From the NCBI GenBank assembly GCA_021648185.1, contig JAKITH010000001.1, positions 6,140-70,139 of the forward strand: a stretch of 64,000 nucleotides of DNA, in the 5' to 3' direction. The position numbers were made by a program, and so were the translations under genes. Shown here in pieces: positions 7,966 to 17,695 of this stretch. The stretch comes from Thiomicrorhabdus sp. (GTDB lineage Bacteria; Pseudomonadota; Gammaproteobacteria; Thiomicrospirales; Thiomicrospiraceae). Every line of letters begins with the position of its first letter. Position 1 is the first letter of the stretch. A model generated the notes under the pieces. It made no database searches, had not been told where the DNA came from, and saw only the letters and a program-made list of their open reading frames with translations.

Positions 7966-9279
7966 TTAAGATCCAAGTGACTCAATACGAATTCGCATGA
8001 TATCGCCTTCAATGTCATCCAGTTTAGATAAAGACTCAATGGCCGTATTAAGCAACGACTCTTTCACGGTATTGGTAATCATCACCAAGGTGGCCGCGCC
8101 CTTATTTTGAGCACACGGCTCTTGGTGTAGATGCTCAATACTGATGTTCGAATCGGCTAAAATGGAGGTGATTTTGGCCAGTACTCCCGCATGGTCTTGG
8201 GCAAAGCAACGTAAGTAGTAGCTGGTTTCAATGCTGTCAATCGAGACCACGGGCGCGGACTGTAACTGGTCGGCCGCAAATCCTAATGGCGGAACACGGT
8301 CTTCTAATGGCTGATTTTTCCAACGAATCACATCAATAATATCGGCCACAACCGAACTGGCGGTAGGGCCTGCACCTGCACCTGGGCCATAATACATGGT
8401 GGGACCAACATGATCCCCATACGCCATCACCGCGTTCATCACGCCACTTACATTGGCAATCAGAACCGACTTAGGCACCATGGTTGGGTGCACTCGTAGT
8501 GAGTAACCGTTGTCAACACGACTGGCCATACCAAGGTGTTTGATTTCGTAACCCAACTGTTCGGCAAAACGAATGTCGTCTGCGGTAATTTGGCTGATGC
8601 CTTCGGTGTACACCTTATTAAATTGCAACTCAATGCCAAACGCGATGGAGGCTAAAATAGTCAGTTTATGTGCAGCATCAATGCCTTCAACATCAAAAGT
8701 AGGATCGGCTTCGGCATAGCCCAATTCTTGAGCCACTTTTAAAACCGCAGCAAAATCGGCTCCGGGCTTTTTCATCTCGGTTAAGATGTAATTTCCTGTG
8801 CCATTAATAATGCCGGCAATCCACTCAATTTTATTGGCTGAAAGCCCTTCACGAACCGCTTTAATGACGGGAATTCCACCCGCGACAGCGGCTTCGTAAT
8901 TGACAATGACATTGTGTTCTTTTGCCAATGCAAAGAGCGTATTTCCATGCTCTGCAATAAGGGCTTTATTGGCGGTTACGACATGCTTACCATTTTTAAT
9001 GGCGGTTTCTAACAACCCTTTTGCCAGCTCAATGCCGCCCATGAGCTCAACCACAATTTCAACGTCTGGATGGTTTACCACATCCGCGGTATTATCCGTA
9101 AGCTGAATGCCTTGGGTATCGACTGAACGGGTACGGTTTAGATCACGTACGGCAATCACGACCACTTCAATACGCTGACCTAAACGTCTTTCAATTTCTG
9201 GCAGAGTATTTTGAAGAATGTTGAGCGTACCGCCACCGACGGTTCCTAATCCTAATAAACCAATTTTTACAGTATTCAC
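7966..9279 (-). CDS. hom: Homoserine dehydrogenase
   Basis: 437-aa monofunctional enzyme that reduces aspartate semialdehyde to homoserine (threonine, methionine and isoleucine pathway). The Rossmann motif GLLGLGTVGGG is at residues 7-17. The family signature is GIINGTGNYILTEM near residue 155. The catalytic region is EADPTFDVEGIDAAHKL near 195. A C-terminal ACT domain (from about residue 350, SYYLRCFAQDHAGVLAKI) is the usual site of threonine feedback. It is followed by a terminator at 7917-7942. alaC ends 30 bp upstream on the same strand. Confidence 0.96.
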   Translation of the reverse strand: MNTVKIGLLGLGTVGGGTLNILQNTLPEIERRLGQRIEVVVIAVRDLNRTRSVDTQGIQLTDNTADVVNHPDVEIVVELMGGIELAKGLLETAIKNGKHVVTANKALIAEHGNTLFALAKEHNVIVNYEAAVAGGIPVIKAVREGLSANKIEWIAGIINGTGNYILTEMKKPGADFAAVLKVAQELGYAEADPTFDVEGIDAAHKLTILASIAFGIELQFNKVYTEGISQITADDIRFAEQLGYEIKHLGMASRVDNGYSLRVHPTMVPKSVLIANVSGVMNAVMAYGDHVGPTMYYGPGAGAGPTASSVVADIIDVIRWKNQPLEDRVPPLGFAADQLQSAPVVSIDSIETSYYLRCFAQDHAGVLAKITSILADSNISIEHLHQEPCAQNKGAATLVMITNTVKESLLNTAIESLSKLDDIEGDIMRIRIESLGS

Positions 9280-9309
9280 TTGGGTTGTTTCCTAATTTTT
9301 CGAATCGTT

Positions 9310-10524
9310 CTAATTTTGTTTAATTAAACCATCTTTGCGAAACATATCACGAATGCCTCGAATGGCTTGACGGGTGCGGTGTTCATTTTCGATTAGACCA
9401 AAACGGACATGATCATCACCATAATCACCAAACCCAACGCCGGGTGAAACCGCTACTTTTGCATCGGTCAGCAATTTTTTAGAGAATTCAATCGACCCCA
9501 TCTCTAAGTACTCTTTTGGAATCGGCGCCCAGACAAACATGGTGGCTTTAGGCGGTGTAACTTCCCACCCGATGGCATTCAGCCCACTGCACAAAACATC
9601 TCTACGCAACTTATACATATCACAAATTTCTTGCACACACTCTTGTGGCCCTTCTAACGCCGCAATGGCGGCCACTTGAATGGGGGTAAACGTGCCGTAA
9701 TCTAAATACGACTTCATTCGCTTTAAGGCGTTAACCAAGGTGGGGTTTCCGACCATAAAACCAACACGCCAACCGGGCATGTTATAACTTTTAGAGAGGG
9801 TATAAAACTCAACCGCAATGTCTTTTGCCCCTTCTACTTCTAAAATAGAGGGCGCACGATAGCCGTCAAACACTATATCGGCATAAGCTAAATCATGAAT
9901 CACCCAAATTTTATGCTCTTTGGCGACGGCAATGACTTTTTCAAAAAACTCCAATTCAACCGTTTGAGTGGTGGGATTACCCGGAAAATTTAACACCAGC
10001 ATTTTGGGTTTTGGCCAGGTCTCTTTAATGGCTTTTTCCAGCTCTTCAAAAAAGTCGACATCGGGTGTCATTTTAACGTGGCGAATGTCCGCCCCTGCGA
10101 TCACAAAGCCATAAGGGTGAATCGGGTACGCGGGATTGGGCACTAAAATCGTGTCGCCTTTGTCCACCGTCGCCATCGCTAAATGCGCTAAGCCCTCTTT
10201 GGAGCCGATAGTCACTACGGCTTCGGTTTCAGGGTCTAAATCCACATCAAACTTGGTTTTATACCAATTACAGATGGCTTTACGCAATCGTGGAATGCCT
10301 TGCGATACCGAGTAACGATGCGTACCTTCTCGTTGCACCACTTCAATCAGTTTATCGACGATGTGTTTTGGCGTGTCTTGGTCAGGATTACCCATACCAA
10401 AATCAATAATGTCTTCGCCACGACGACGTGCATCTGCTTTAAGCTCTCCTACAATATTAAATACATAGGGAGGGAGTCTGTTTATTCTTTGAAAATCGTC
10501 TGCCACGAGGAGTTTGCCTTCCAT
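9310..10524 (-). CDS. alaC: Alanine transaminase AlaC-type (class I/II aminotransferase)
   Basis: PLP aminotransferase very similar to E. coli AlaC, which interconverts pyruvate/glutamate and alanine/2-oxoglutarate: [17 protein letters not shown] at the start, [28 protein letters not shown], and the PLP lysine in [15 protein letters not shown]. The open frame extends to 10596, but homology begins near [11 protein letters not shown] used the ATG at 10524. A GTG six codons later, with GGAAGG upstream, is also possible. The gene lies directly before hom, a common pairing in gammaproteobacteria. Confidence 0.9.
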   Translation of the reverse strand: MEGKLLVADDFQRINRLPPYVFNIVGELKADARRRGEDIIDFGMGNPDQDTPKHIVDKLIEVVQREGTHRYSVSQGIPRLRKAICNWYKTKFDVDLDPETEAVVTIGSKEGLAHLAMATVDKGDTILVPNPAYPIHPYGFVIAGADIRHVKMTPDVDFFEELEKAIKETWPKPKMLVLNFPGNPTTQTVELEFFEKVIAVAKEHKIWVIHDLAYADIVFDGYRAPSILEVEGAKDIAVEFYTLSKSYNMPGWRVGFMVGNPTLVNALKRMKSYLDYGTFTPIQVAAIAALEGPQECVQEICDMYKLRRDVLCSGLNAIGWEVTPPKATMFVWAPIPKEYLEMGSIEFSKKLLTDAKVAVSPGVGFGDYGDDHVRFGLIENEHRTRQAIRGIRDMFRKDGLIKQN

Positions 10525-10683
10525 AAAAAAAGCGTCAACAGAGTTCCATTTGACGCTTTGCACTCTTAAAAAACAAAGAGAGTTGCCATAAATCAAATAA
10601 TGATACAGTAGATATTTTTTTCGTCAATTGAAAAAAGGGCTTAAATCGGCTTTAATGGCGCACTAAAAGAAGGATAACATCAA

Positions 10684-11064
10684 GTGAAATTCACCGAACA
10701 TCGCGATTCAAATGTTTTTGCCGTAAAGAATTATGCTCCAAACAAGGTAAAAGTAAATCAATTCATCTTTACTAAAAGCTTTTTTATCACCCAATTTAGC
10801 ACCGAAAAGGATTGGCCTTGTGAGCACATAGAGCAACTGACCTTAGAGCGAATGGATCAACTGCTTAATACCAAAGCGGAAGTGATTATTTTAGGCACAG
10901 GTGAACAACAAATATTCCCCCCCCCTCAATTGTTTGCTTACTGCGCTGCAAAGGGCGTGGGGTTAGAGGTGATGGCTAATAATGCGGCTTGCCGTACCTA
11001 CAATGTTCTCACCTCGGAAGACCGAGAGGTTGCACTGGCATTAATACTGGAACCGAATGCCTAA
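10684..11064 (+). CDS. Mth938-domain (DUF498/NDUFAF3-type) protein
   Basis: 126 aa with the fold of the Mth938/NDUFAF3 family: VIILGTGEQQIFPPPQL (about residues 68-84), GVGLEVMANNAACRTYNVL (about 93-111) and REVALALIL at the end. The family is widespread, and eukaryotic members help assemble respiratory complex I. The bacterial role is not settled. A run of nine C (10917-10925) encodes the conserved-position FPPPQ. The gene is transcribed divergently from alaC. Confidence 0.8.
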   Translation: MKFTEHRDSNVFAVKNYAPNKVKVNQFIFTKSFFITQFSTEKDWPCEHIEQLTLERMDQLLNTKAEVIILGTGEQQIFPPPQLFAYCAAKGVGLEVMANNAACRTYNVLTSEDREVALALILEPNA

Positions 11065-11134
11065 TTTTTCAACTTTAGGGGTGACAAGTGAGTCTGACAC
11101 AAGGAGTCCTTCTTTCTCTGCCGTTAGATTCTAA

Positions 11135-11293
11135 GAGACCTTTGCACGAGAGAATGCACGGATTAAAAAGGCTAAAATTCACCTGATTTTCGTTGAAAAT
11201 CTGGAGAATAGCTGGCTATTCTCTGCGATTTCCGCCTCAATTAGGCAAATTTTATCACTTTTTCCTCTCGCGCCCTTCTCGTACAAAGGTCTC
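11135..11293. mobile_element. MITE family C (159 bp palindrome)
   Basis: Ends are GAGACCTTTGCACGAGAG and (reverse complement of the other end) GAGACCTTTGTACGAGAA. The centre is the perfect palindrome GAGAATAGC-TG-GCTATTCTC. It is flanked by direct TAA repeats (11132-11134 and 11294-11296; CTAA if the shared C is counted), matching the TNA/YTAR target duplications known for IS5-family elements. The right end falls on the stop codon of the adjacent gene. No coding potential. Confidence 0.82.
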
Positions 11294-11970
11294 TAAGGCT
11301 TTTTAGCAAGAAAAATAATATGCCGACTCCCTTTACCAGGCCTCGCTCTTACCATTTTATCCGTTACTTTGAAGCCAGCTTTTTTCAGTTGAATAATGAA
11401 CATCGAATCGGGCCCTGCAGACCACACGGCAAGCATCCCTTTAGAGTGTAGACTGTTATATAAGGCACTTAAGCCAGCAGAAGAATAAAGCCAATTGTTA
11501 TCGTTATTCGTAATGCCTTCTGGACCATTATCAACATCGAGTAAAATAGCATCAAAATATGGCTTCTGTTGTTTGATTAATTCGGCGATATCGCCTAATC
11601 GTACATGGCTGCGTTCATCTTCTAACGGTTTGCCTGCACAGTCACCTAGCGGGCCACGGTTCCATTCAACCACTTCAGGAATAAGCTCTGCCACAGTGAC
11701 TCTTGAACTAGCAGTCACGCACTCCAACGCGGCCGCCAAAGTATAGCCCATACCCAAACCGCCCACTAAAACCTCTGTACTCTCTTTATTTTTGATATGC
11801 GCACAGCCAAGCTTAGCCAACTCCTGCTCAGAATTATAAACCCGGCTATTCATCAATACTCCGCGTGAACCAGAAAGCTTTATAGTAAATTCATCTTCAC
11901 GCTGTAATAAAACCAACTCACCGCCGTTGTTGGGAATAATCGCTGTCGCGAGTTTATTTAATTGCTTCAT
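11293..11970 (-). CDS. Spermidine-synthase-like SAM-binding methyltransferase
   Basis: 225 aa with the nucleotide-binding loop EVLVGGLGMGYTLAAAL (about residues 66-82), an acidic strand VTVAELIPEVVEWNR, and the DAILLDVDNGPEG segment where spermidine synthases have catalytic and substrate residues. It is shorter than SpeE (about 290 aa) and lacks its N-terminal beta domain, so true polyamine synthesis is doubtful and a methyltransferase-fold enzyme of unknown substrate is safer. The TAG stop (11293-11295) straddles the end of MITE C. The duplicated TAA keeps the stop intact. Confidence 0.72.
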   Translation of the reverse strand: MKQLNKLATAIIPNNGGELVLLQREDEFTIKLSGSRGVLMNSRVYNSEQELAKLGCAHIKNKESTEVLVGGLGMGYTLAAALECVTASSRVTVAELIPEVVEWNRGPLGDCAGKPLEDERSHVRLGDIAELIKQQKPYFDAILLDVDNGPEGITNNDNNWLYSSAGLSALYNSLHSKGMLAVWSAGPDSMFIIQLKKAGFKVTDKMVRARPGKGSRHIIFLAKKP

Positions 11971-12081
11971 ATTGTCTCTTAGTGGTGGAGTGTGTCTTTA
12001 CAAAAAAATATTAGAACAGAAAACAGGTAGAAAGTATTTACCCTGCTGCCCACACAATCGTAAATACACAACCCCAAACGG

Positions 12082-12936
12082 TCAATTTGACTTAGGCACA
12101 GTCAATACCTTTAAAATATCTATTTTACGGCCTTTAAATCGGGCTTCTAAGTACAGTTTGGGTTGGCTAGCATTACCTGTGGCGCCTAAGTCTGCAATGT
12201 GCTGTCCTACTTTCACACGATCCCCCTCTTGAACCAATAACGCACTGTTGTGTGCATAAACGGCCATGTAACCATCGTCATGTTTAATCACCAACATGTT
12301 ACCAAAATCGACAATACCATCGCCTGCATACACGACGCTACCAGACGCTACTGCATACACATCCTGTCCTGCAACACCATAAATATCAATCACAGACAAT
12401 CCTGCTTCGTCTCGAACAAAGCGGTACGGCAAACTCTTGTGAACTGGCCACTGCCAAATTTGATGCTTAACCAGTTGTGATGGTTGCTCTTTTTGATGGG
12501 AAGACTCCGTGACAACAACGGGATTTTTGATCGATTTTTTTTCGGATGTATTTGTGACTGTAACCGTTGATTTCACTTGCTGAGTGGGCAAATTTGGCAT
12601 TTCCAGTCGTTGATTTTTATAAATAACATAAGGGGGGGGGATTTTATTCCATTCGGCTAACGACTTCATCGGAACTTGACAGCGAAGCGCAATCTCACTC
12701 AGCGAATCTCTACTTTGCACCTGATACAGATCACCACAAGGATTGGGGTCAGAGTAAGGCTTTTGCACTTGGACGGCATCGAAAGGAATAACGGATACTT
12801 TTGAGGATTCCGCGGAGTCTACCGTTGCCACTGGTGCGCGCGGAGTGTACTTTGTTGGCGAACTGCAACCCGACAACAATAAAATTGCCACAGTGCCCGA
12901 TAGGTATATTTTTAGGGGGGGTAGAAAATTTTTCAT
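12082..12936 (-). CDS. nlpD: NlpD-family lipoprotein (LysM + M23 domain)
   Basis: 284-aa envelope lipoprotein that normally activates amidases for septal murein splitting. It has a lipobox LLLSGC with the lipidated Cys near residue 23, a LysM domain (YQVQSRDSLSEIALRCQVP, about 71-89), a linker, and a C-terminal degenerate M23 domain (GNMLVIKHDDGYMAVYAHN). The LysM part contains IPPPYVIYKNQ, encoded by a run of nine G/C (12632-12640). A second run of seven (12915-12921) sits in codons 5-7 of the signal peptide. It is in the surE-pcm-yqaA-nlpD cluster, but rpoS does not follow. Confidence 0.9.
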   Translation of the reverse strand: MKNFLPPLKIYLSGTVAILLLSGCSSPTKYTPRAPVATVDSAESSKVSVIPFDAVQVQKPYSDPNPCGDLYQVQSRDSLSEIALRCQVPMKSLAEWNKIPPPYVIYKNQRLEMPNLPTQQVKSTVTVTNTSEKKSIKNPVVVTESSHQKEQPSQLVKHQIWQWPVHKSLPYRFVRDEAGLSVIDIYGVAGQDVYAVASGSVVYAGDGIVDFGNMLVIKHDDGYMAVYAHNSALLVQEGDRVKVGQHIADLGATGNASQPKLYLEARFKGRKIDILKVLTVPKSN

Positions 12937-12953
12937 GCTTATTTTTTCACCTT

Positions 12954-13535
12954 TTAAAAATAGACTTTATAAACGATAAAAGCGGTTACGAGCAAAACAA
13001 ACGCCCATCCTAACCAATCCACCCATTTTCGAATGCCCTCTTCCATTTTAGCGCCTCCCCACTTCATAATCCCTGCGACTAAGAAGAATCGTGCACCACG
13101 TCCTATGATTGAGGCAATAATAAAAGGCAACAGTGCCATACTGCTTGCGCCTGCGGTAATGGTAAAAAGCTTGTAGGGAACGGGGCTAAAACCCGCCATT
13201 AAAATAATCCAAACTCCATATTCTGCAAAAAATTGTTCCCCTCTTTGAATTTTTTCAGCATAGCCCATTGATTCAATCATGGGCATTAATAGATCCATCG
13301 CCCAATAGCCAATAGCGTAACCAAGCACCCCGCCCAACACAGAAAATAGCGTGGTGAGCCATGCAAAGTAGAAGGCTTTTTGAGGCGTTGCCAAACTCAT
13401 TGGCATCAACATAACATCGGGGGGAATTGGAAAAAAAGAGGACTCTGCAAAGCTCATTGCACTCAAATATTTGGGCGCATTTGGGTGTTTTGACCATCGT
13501 AAAGTGAGTTCATAAAGGGTACTAAATAATTTCAA
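12954..13535 (-). CDS. YqaA/DedA-type (VTT domain) membrane protein
   Basis: 193-aa inner-membrane protein with about five hydrophobic segments. ESSFFPIPPDVMLMPM (about residues 30-45) and MAGFSPVPYKLFTITAG (about 113-129) are the paired re-entrant-loop motifs of the SNARE-associated/VTT family, YqaA branch. Related DedA proteins are linked to lipid handling and proton-motive-force maintenance. The substrate is unknown. The start overlaps the pcm stop by 4 bp (ATGA-type), indicating translational coupling in the surE-pcm-yqaA-nlpD cluster. Confidence 0.85.
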   Translation of the reverse strand: MKLFSTLYELTLRWSKHPNAPKYLSAMSFAESSFFPIPPDVMLMPMSLATPQKAFYFAWLTTLFSVLGGVLGYAIGYWAMDLLMPMIESMGYAEKIQRGEQFFAEYGVWIILMAGFSPVPYKLFTITAGASSMALLPFIIASIIGRGARFFLVAGIMKWGGAKMEEGIRKWVDWLGWAFVLLVTAFIVYKVYF

Positions 13536-14314
13536 CGTTCAATTCCTTGTTTCATGGGTACAAACATTACTTGGCCTAAACACTCTTTTGTAATGCCAGA
13601 TTCGGTTTTAATAAAGCCATACAGCCTCTGTTTTTCTTCGCCCACAGGCATCACCAAACGCCCGCCTACCTTCAGTTGCTGAAACAACTCTGGTGGAACA
13701 CTGGCGGGGGATGCGGCTGAAATAATGGCATCAAATTCAGGAGAAGGCTCTGGTAATTTGTGTTGAAAAAAAATATTTTGAGACAACGAAGGGACAACAA
13801 CATCCTTACTGTGCGGCCAGCCCCAGTGACCATCACTGATTTCAAATTCAATATTTTGCAAGCATAATTTCGCTAACACGTCCTGAGCTCGCACAGAGAG
13901 CGGGGTAATACGTTCTACGGTAAATACCTGCTGTGCAAGCAGTGCCAAAATGGCCGTTTGATAGCCCGAACCCGTGCCAATTTCCAGCACCGTTTTTATG
14001 GGGTTTTTAGCGGTTTCGGCAAACAGCCACTCGGTCATTTTTGCCACCACCCAAGGTTGAGAGATGGTTTGAGCAAATCCGATTGGCAACGCATTATCCT
14101 CATAAGCGCGACTGGCAAGAGCTTCGTCTAAAAAAAGGTGGCGAGGCACAACTTGCATGACCTTTAAGACGTTTATATCGGTCACACCTAACTGTTGCAA
14201 CCGCTCAATTAAACGATTTCGAGTACGTTGTGAGGTCATCCCAACACCTTGATACTGTTCAAATGCCATATTAGGATAGACGACATTGGATGACATTAAT
14301 GGGGACTTATTCAT
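13532..14314 (-). CDS. pcm: Protein-L-isoaspartate O-methyltransferase
   Basis: Repairs isoaspartyl residues in aged proteins using SAM. Motif I is VLEIGTGSGYQTAIL (about residues 108-122), the pre-motif ALPIGFAQTISQPWVVAKM is the substrate loop, and PVGEEKQRLYGF is near the C-terminus. The body matches the roughly 210-residue family. The extra N-terminal 25 residues or so are not conserved, so initiation may be at MTSQRTRNRL. It starts 4 bp after surE, the classical order. Confidence 0.93.
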   Translation of the reverse strand: MNKSPLMSSNVVYPNMAFEQYQGVGMTSQRTRNRLIERLQQLGVTDINVLKVMQVVPRHLFLDEALASRAYEDNALPIGFAQTISQPWVVAKMTEWLFAETAKNPIKTVLEIGTGSGYQTAILALLAQQVFTVERITPLSVRAQDVLAKLCLQNIEFEISDGHWGWPHSKDVVVPSLSQNIFFQHKLPEPSPEFDAIISAASPASVPPELFQQLKVGGRLVMPVGEEKQRLYGFIKTESGITKECLGQVMFVPMKQGIER

Positions 14315-14318
14315 GGCT

Positions 14319-15092
14319 TCAAGTGTGACTCGCTGCCCATTGTGCCAGCTCTTCCATCATCTCGTAATGCGTTAAATCAATTTTAAGGGGGGTCACAGAG
14401 GCATAGCCTTGCTCTATCGCATAAAAATCGGTACCTTCACCCGCATCTGCGGCACTGCCTGCGGGGCCAATCCAATAAATGGGCAACCCTCTTGGATCAT
14501 TTTGTTTGACCACGGCTTCCGACATATGTCGTCGCCCTAAGCGGGTCACTTTAATGCCTTTTAAGGCCTCTAAAGGCACATCGGGTACATTGATGTTAAT
14601 AATGGTATCACTTAATAATGCCATATTGGGCAGGTCTTTTAAGAGTTGAATCAAGACATGTGCGGCGGTTTCAAAGTGTTGATCGCCACACAGTGAGATG
14701 GCAATAGAGGGTTTCCCTAAAAACCGCCCTTCGGTTGCGGCCGCCACGGTACCCGAATAGAGGACATCATCGCCCATATTAGCGCCTGCATTAATCCCCG
14801 ACAACACGATGTCTGGCTGTTCTGCTAAGCCCCCATTCACCCCCAAGTGAACACAGTCGGTAGGGGTGCCGTTCACGCTGAAAACTTTGCAGTCCTCACG
14901 GTTGCTAAAAGATGGGTGTTCATGTAACCGAAGCGGCTCTAACAACGTTAATGAATTACTGGCGGCACTGCGATTACGCTCTGGCGCCATAATCACGAGC
15001 TTTCGAAAACTCGCATGCTCCTGAAGTGCTTTAAATAATACTTGAATGCCTGGTGCAAAATAACCATCATCGTTGGAGAGAAGAATTTTCAT
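14319..15092 (-). CDS. surE: 5'/3'-nucleotidase SurE
   Basis: 257-aa metal-dependent nucleoside monophosphate phosphatase. The N-terminal metal ligands are in LLSNDDGYFAPGI (D8, D9). APERNRSAASNSLTL (about residues 37-51) holds the Ser ligand. NGTPTDCVHLG and SGINAGANMGDDVLYSGTVA are diagnostic. It is the first gene of the surE-pcm-yqaA-nlpD run and is divergent from smr. Confidence 0.95.
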   Translation of the reverse strand: MKILLSNDDGYFAPGIQVLFKALQEHASFRKLVIMAPERNRSAASNSLTLLEPLRLHEHPSFSNREDCKVFSVNGTPTDCVHLGVNGGLAEQPDIVLSGINAGANMGDDVLYSGTVAAATEGRFLGKPSIAISLCGDQHFETAAHVLIQLLKDLPNMALLSDTIININVPDVPLEALKGIKVTRLGRRHMSEAVVKQNDPRGLPIYWIGPAGSAADAGEGTDFYAIEQGYASVTPLKIDLTHYEMMEELAQWAASHT

Positions 15093-15135
15093 CGTGTAAA
15101 ATAACCGTTACCGTAAAAGTGAATGAATTATACTA

Positions 15136-15729
15136 GTGTCCATTATGATAGAAGAAGATAAATTCCTATTTCTCTCCGAAATGACTGACGTATCGCCATT
15201 AAAACCACAAAATACAAGTGTGCAATACCAGCAAGAGTCGTTTAAAAAACAGGCTCTAGACACGGTCAAAGCGGTTAAGAAAAGACAACGAATGCAGATG
15301 CATGCTGAAAAAGCAGAACTCGACATGACACTTTCGAATACCACACGGGTCGCCTCTCATGAAAGCATTCAGTTTCATCAAAAAGGCATTCGCTTGCAAG
15401 ATTTTACCAAGCTCAAAAAAGGCGCATACCCCAATCAAGCTCAACTGGACTTACATGGTTACACTCAGGATCAAGCACACACCGCCCTCGTGCAGTTCAT
15501 TACGAGCGCCTATCAAGAAAAACTAAGGTACGTTCGCATTGTTCATGGCAAAGGCTACAACTCTGAAGACGCATTTCCGGTGTTAAAGAACCTAGTAAAC
15601 CAGTCACTCAGAACCTTAACTGCCGTTCTTGCCTTTTGCAGCGCCCCCGAAAAAGACGGCGGTGCTGGCGCAGTTAATGTTTTGTTAAAAAAACGTAACG
15701 ACTCAGCTAGGAGGCTGTCCGAGAACTAG
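15136..15729 (+). CDS. Smr-domain protein with repeat-derived C-terminus
   Basis: 197 aa at most. The start is GTG 15136 or, three codons in, ATG 15145. The C-terminal half is an Smr (small MutS-related) domain with LDLHGYTQDQAHTAL (about residues 108-122), the HGKG loop (VRIVHGKGYN) and the late AFCSAPEKDGGAGAVNVLL block. Smr domains are nucleases or nucleic-acid binders. The last residues after KKR are encoded by repeat DNA: element B enters at 15695 and MITE A at 15711, so the tail NDSARRLSEN and the TAG stop come from the insertions. With B alone the tail would have been NDSASP. Confidence 0.85.
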   Translation: MSIMIEEDKFLFLSEMTDVSPLKPQNTSVQYQQESFKKQALDTVKAVKKRQRMQMHAEKAELDMTLSNTTRVASHESIQFHQKGIRLQDFTKLKKGAYPNQAQLDLHGYTQDQAHTALVQFITSAYQEKLRYVRIVHGKGYNSEDAFPVLKNLVNQSLRTLTAVLAFCSAPEKDGGAGAVNVLLKKRNDSARRLSEN

Positions 15730-15978
15730 AATCGTAACGAAAACCACAGAAACGCTATAAGGTGAGTTTATCAAAAAAGGCGAATAGCACGGCTATTTAA
15801 CGACTTTGATAAGCTCTCCTTAGGATGTTTATGGGATTTGCAGTCGGTTTTTAGTTCTCGGACAGCCTCCTAGCCCCTGAAAATGGTCAACTCTGTGTTA
15901 AAAAATGGACATTTACACTTGTAAACTCACATTTTCCGCCTTGATTTGACCATTTTCAGGAGCCATCTGAGCCGTTAC
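15695..15978. repeat. Repeat family B, copy 1, interrupted by MITE A
   Basis: Ends GTAACGACTCAG and CGTTAC. Removing the inserted element A and one CTAG (163 bp) leaves exactly 121 bp, the length of the intact copy at 28320-28440, with matching sequence in reverse orientation, including the TTTACACTTGTAAA centre. It fills the space between the convergent smr and ftsB genes, ending 9 bp from the ftsB stop. Confidence 0.88.
15711..15869. mobile_element. MITE family A, copy 2, inserted in repeat B (159 bp)
   Basis: Near-perfect terminal inverted repeats (GAGGCTGTCCGAGAACTA and its complement) and a centre AATAGCACGGCTATT. It is flanked on both sides by CTAG (15707-15710 and 15870-15873). The uninterrupted B copy has a single CTAG at the same place, so this is a direct before-and-after view of insertion with a 4-bp target duplication. 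Confidence 0.9.
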
Positions 15979-15986
15979 TATATGCG

Positions 15987-16298
15987 TTAATCCGCAATAG
16001 ACTCTTCTGCCGCCAATGAAGTTGGTTTGAGTTCAATCACTTTAATAAACACCTCCTCTTTTTTAACCATCCCCAGCGTTTGCCTTGCAATGGTTTCAAG
16101 TGAAGCGTGATCCGTTTGCAATGCTTTCACCTGTTGCGCTAAGGTTGCATTAAGTAAGCGCTGCTCTTCCAGTGTGGACTCTAGCGTTTTAAGCTGTTCC
16201 TGTAACGCAAAAAGCTCGCCAAAGCCTCCATCAGAAGACAATAAACGAGCTTGTAAAATCAGAATCAGAACAGCCAGTGCGATATAAATTTTTTTCAC
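15987..16298 (-). CDS. ftsB: Cell division protein FtsB
   Basis: About 103 aa single-pass protein of the FtsQBL divisome complex. An N-terminal membrane helix (KIYIALAVLILILQARL) is followed by a coiled coil (LFALQEQLKTLESTLEEQR...) and the conserved GMVKKEEVFIKVI segment. The frame opens at a GTG at 16304, but GAGGA touches that codon. The GTG at 16298 has correct spacing and gives MKKIYIALAV, the usual FtsB start. It lies 25 bp after eno, the normal eno-ftsB pair. Confidence 0.88.
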   Translation of the reverse strand: MKKIYIALAVLILILQARLLSSDGGFGELFALQEQLKTLESTLEEQRLLNATLAQQVKALQTDHASLETIARQTLGMVKKEEVFIKVIELKPTSLAAEESIAD

Positions 16299-16323
16299 AC
16301 TCACTCCTCAAATGTCATCTGTT

Positions 16324-17613
<1,290 letters not shown>

Positions 17614-17695
17614 TTATTTCCTTTCTTAATAAATTCTTAAATCTTTGAGGCGTATTCTACTATGTAATTATGACGTTAAGATGACAAATTTCAGC

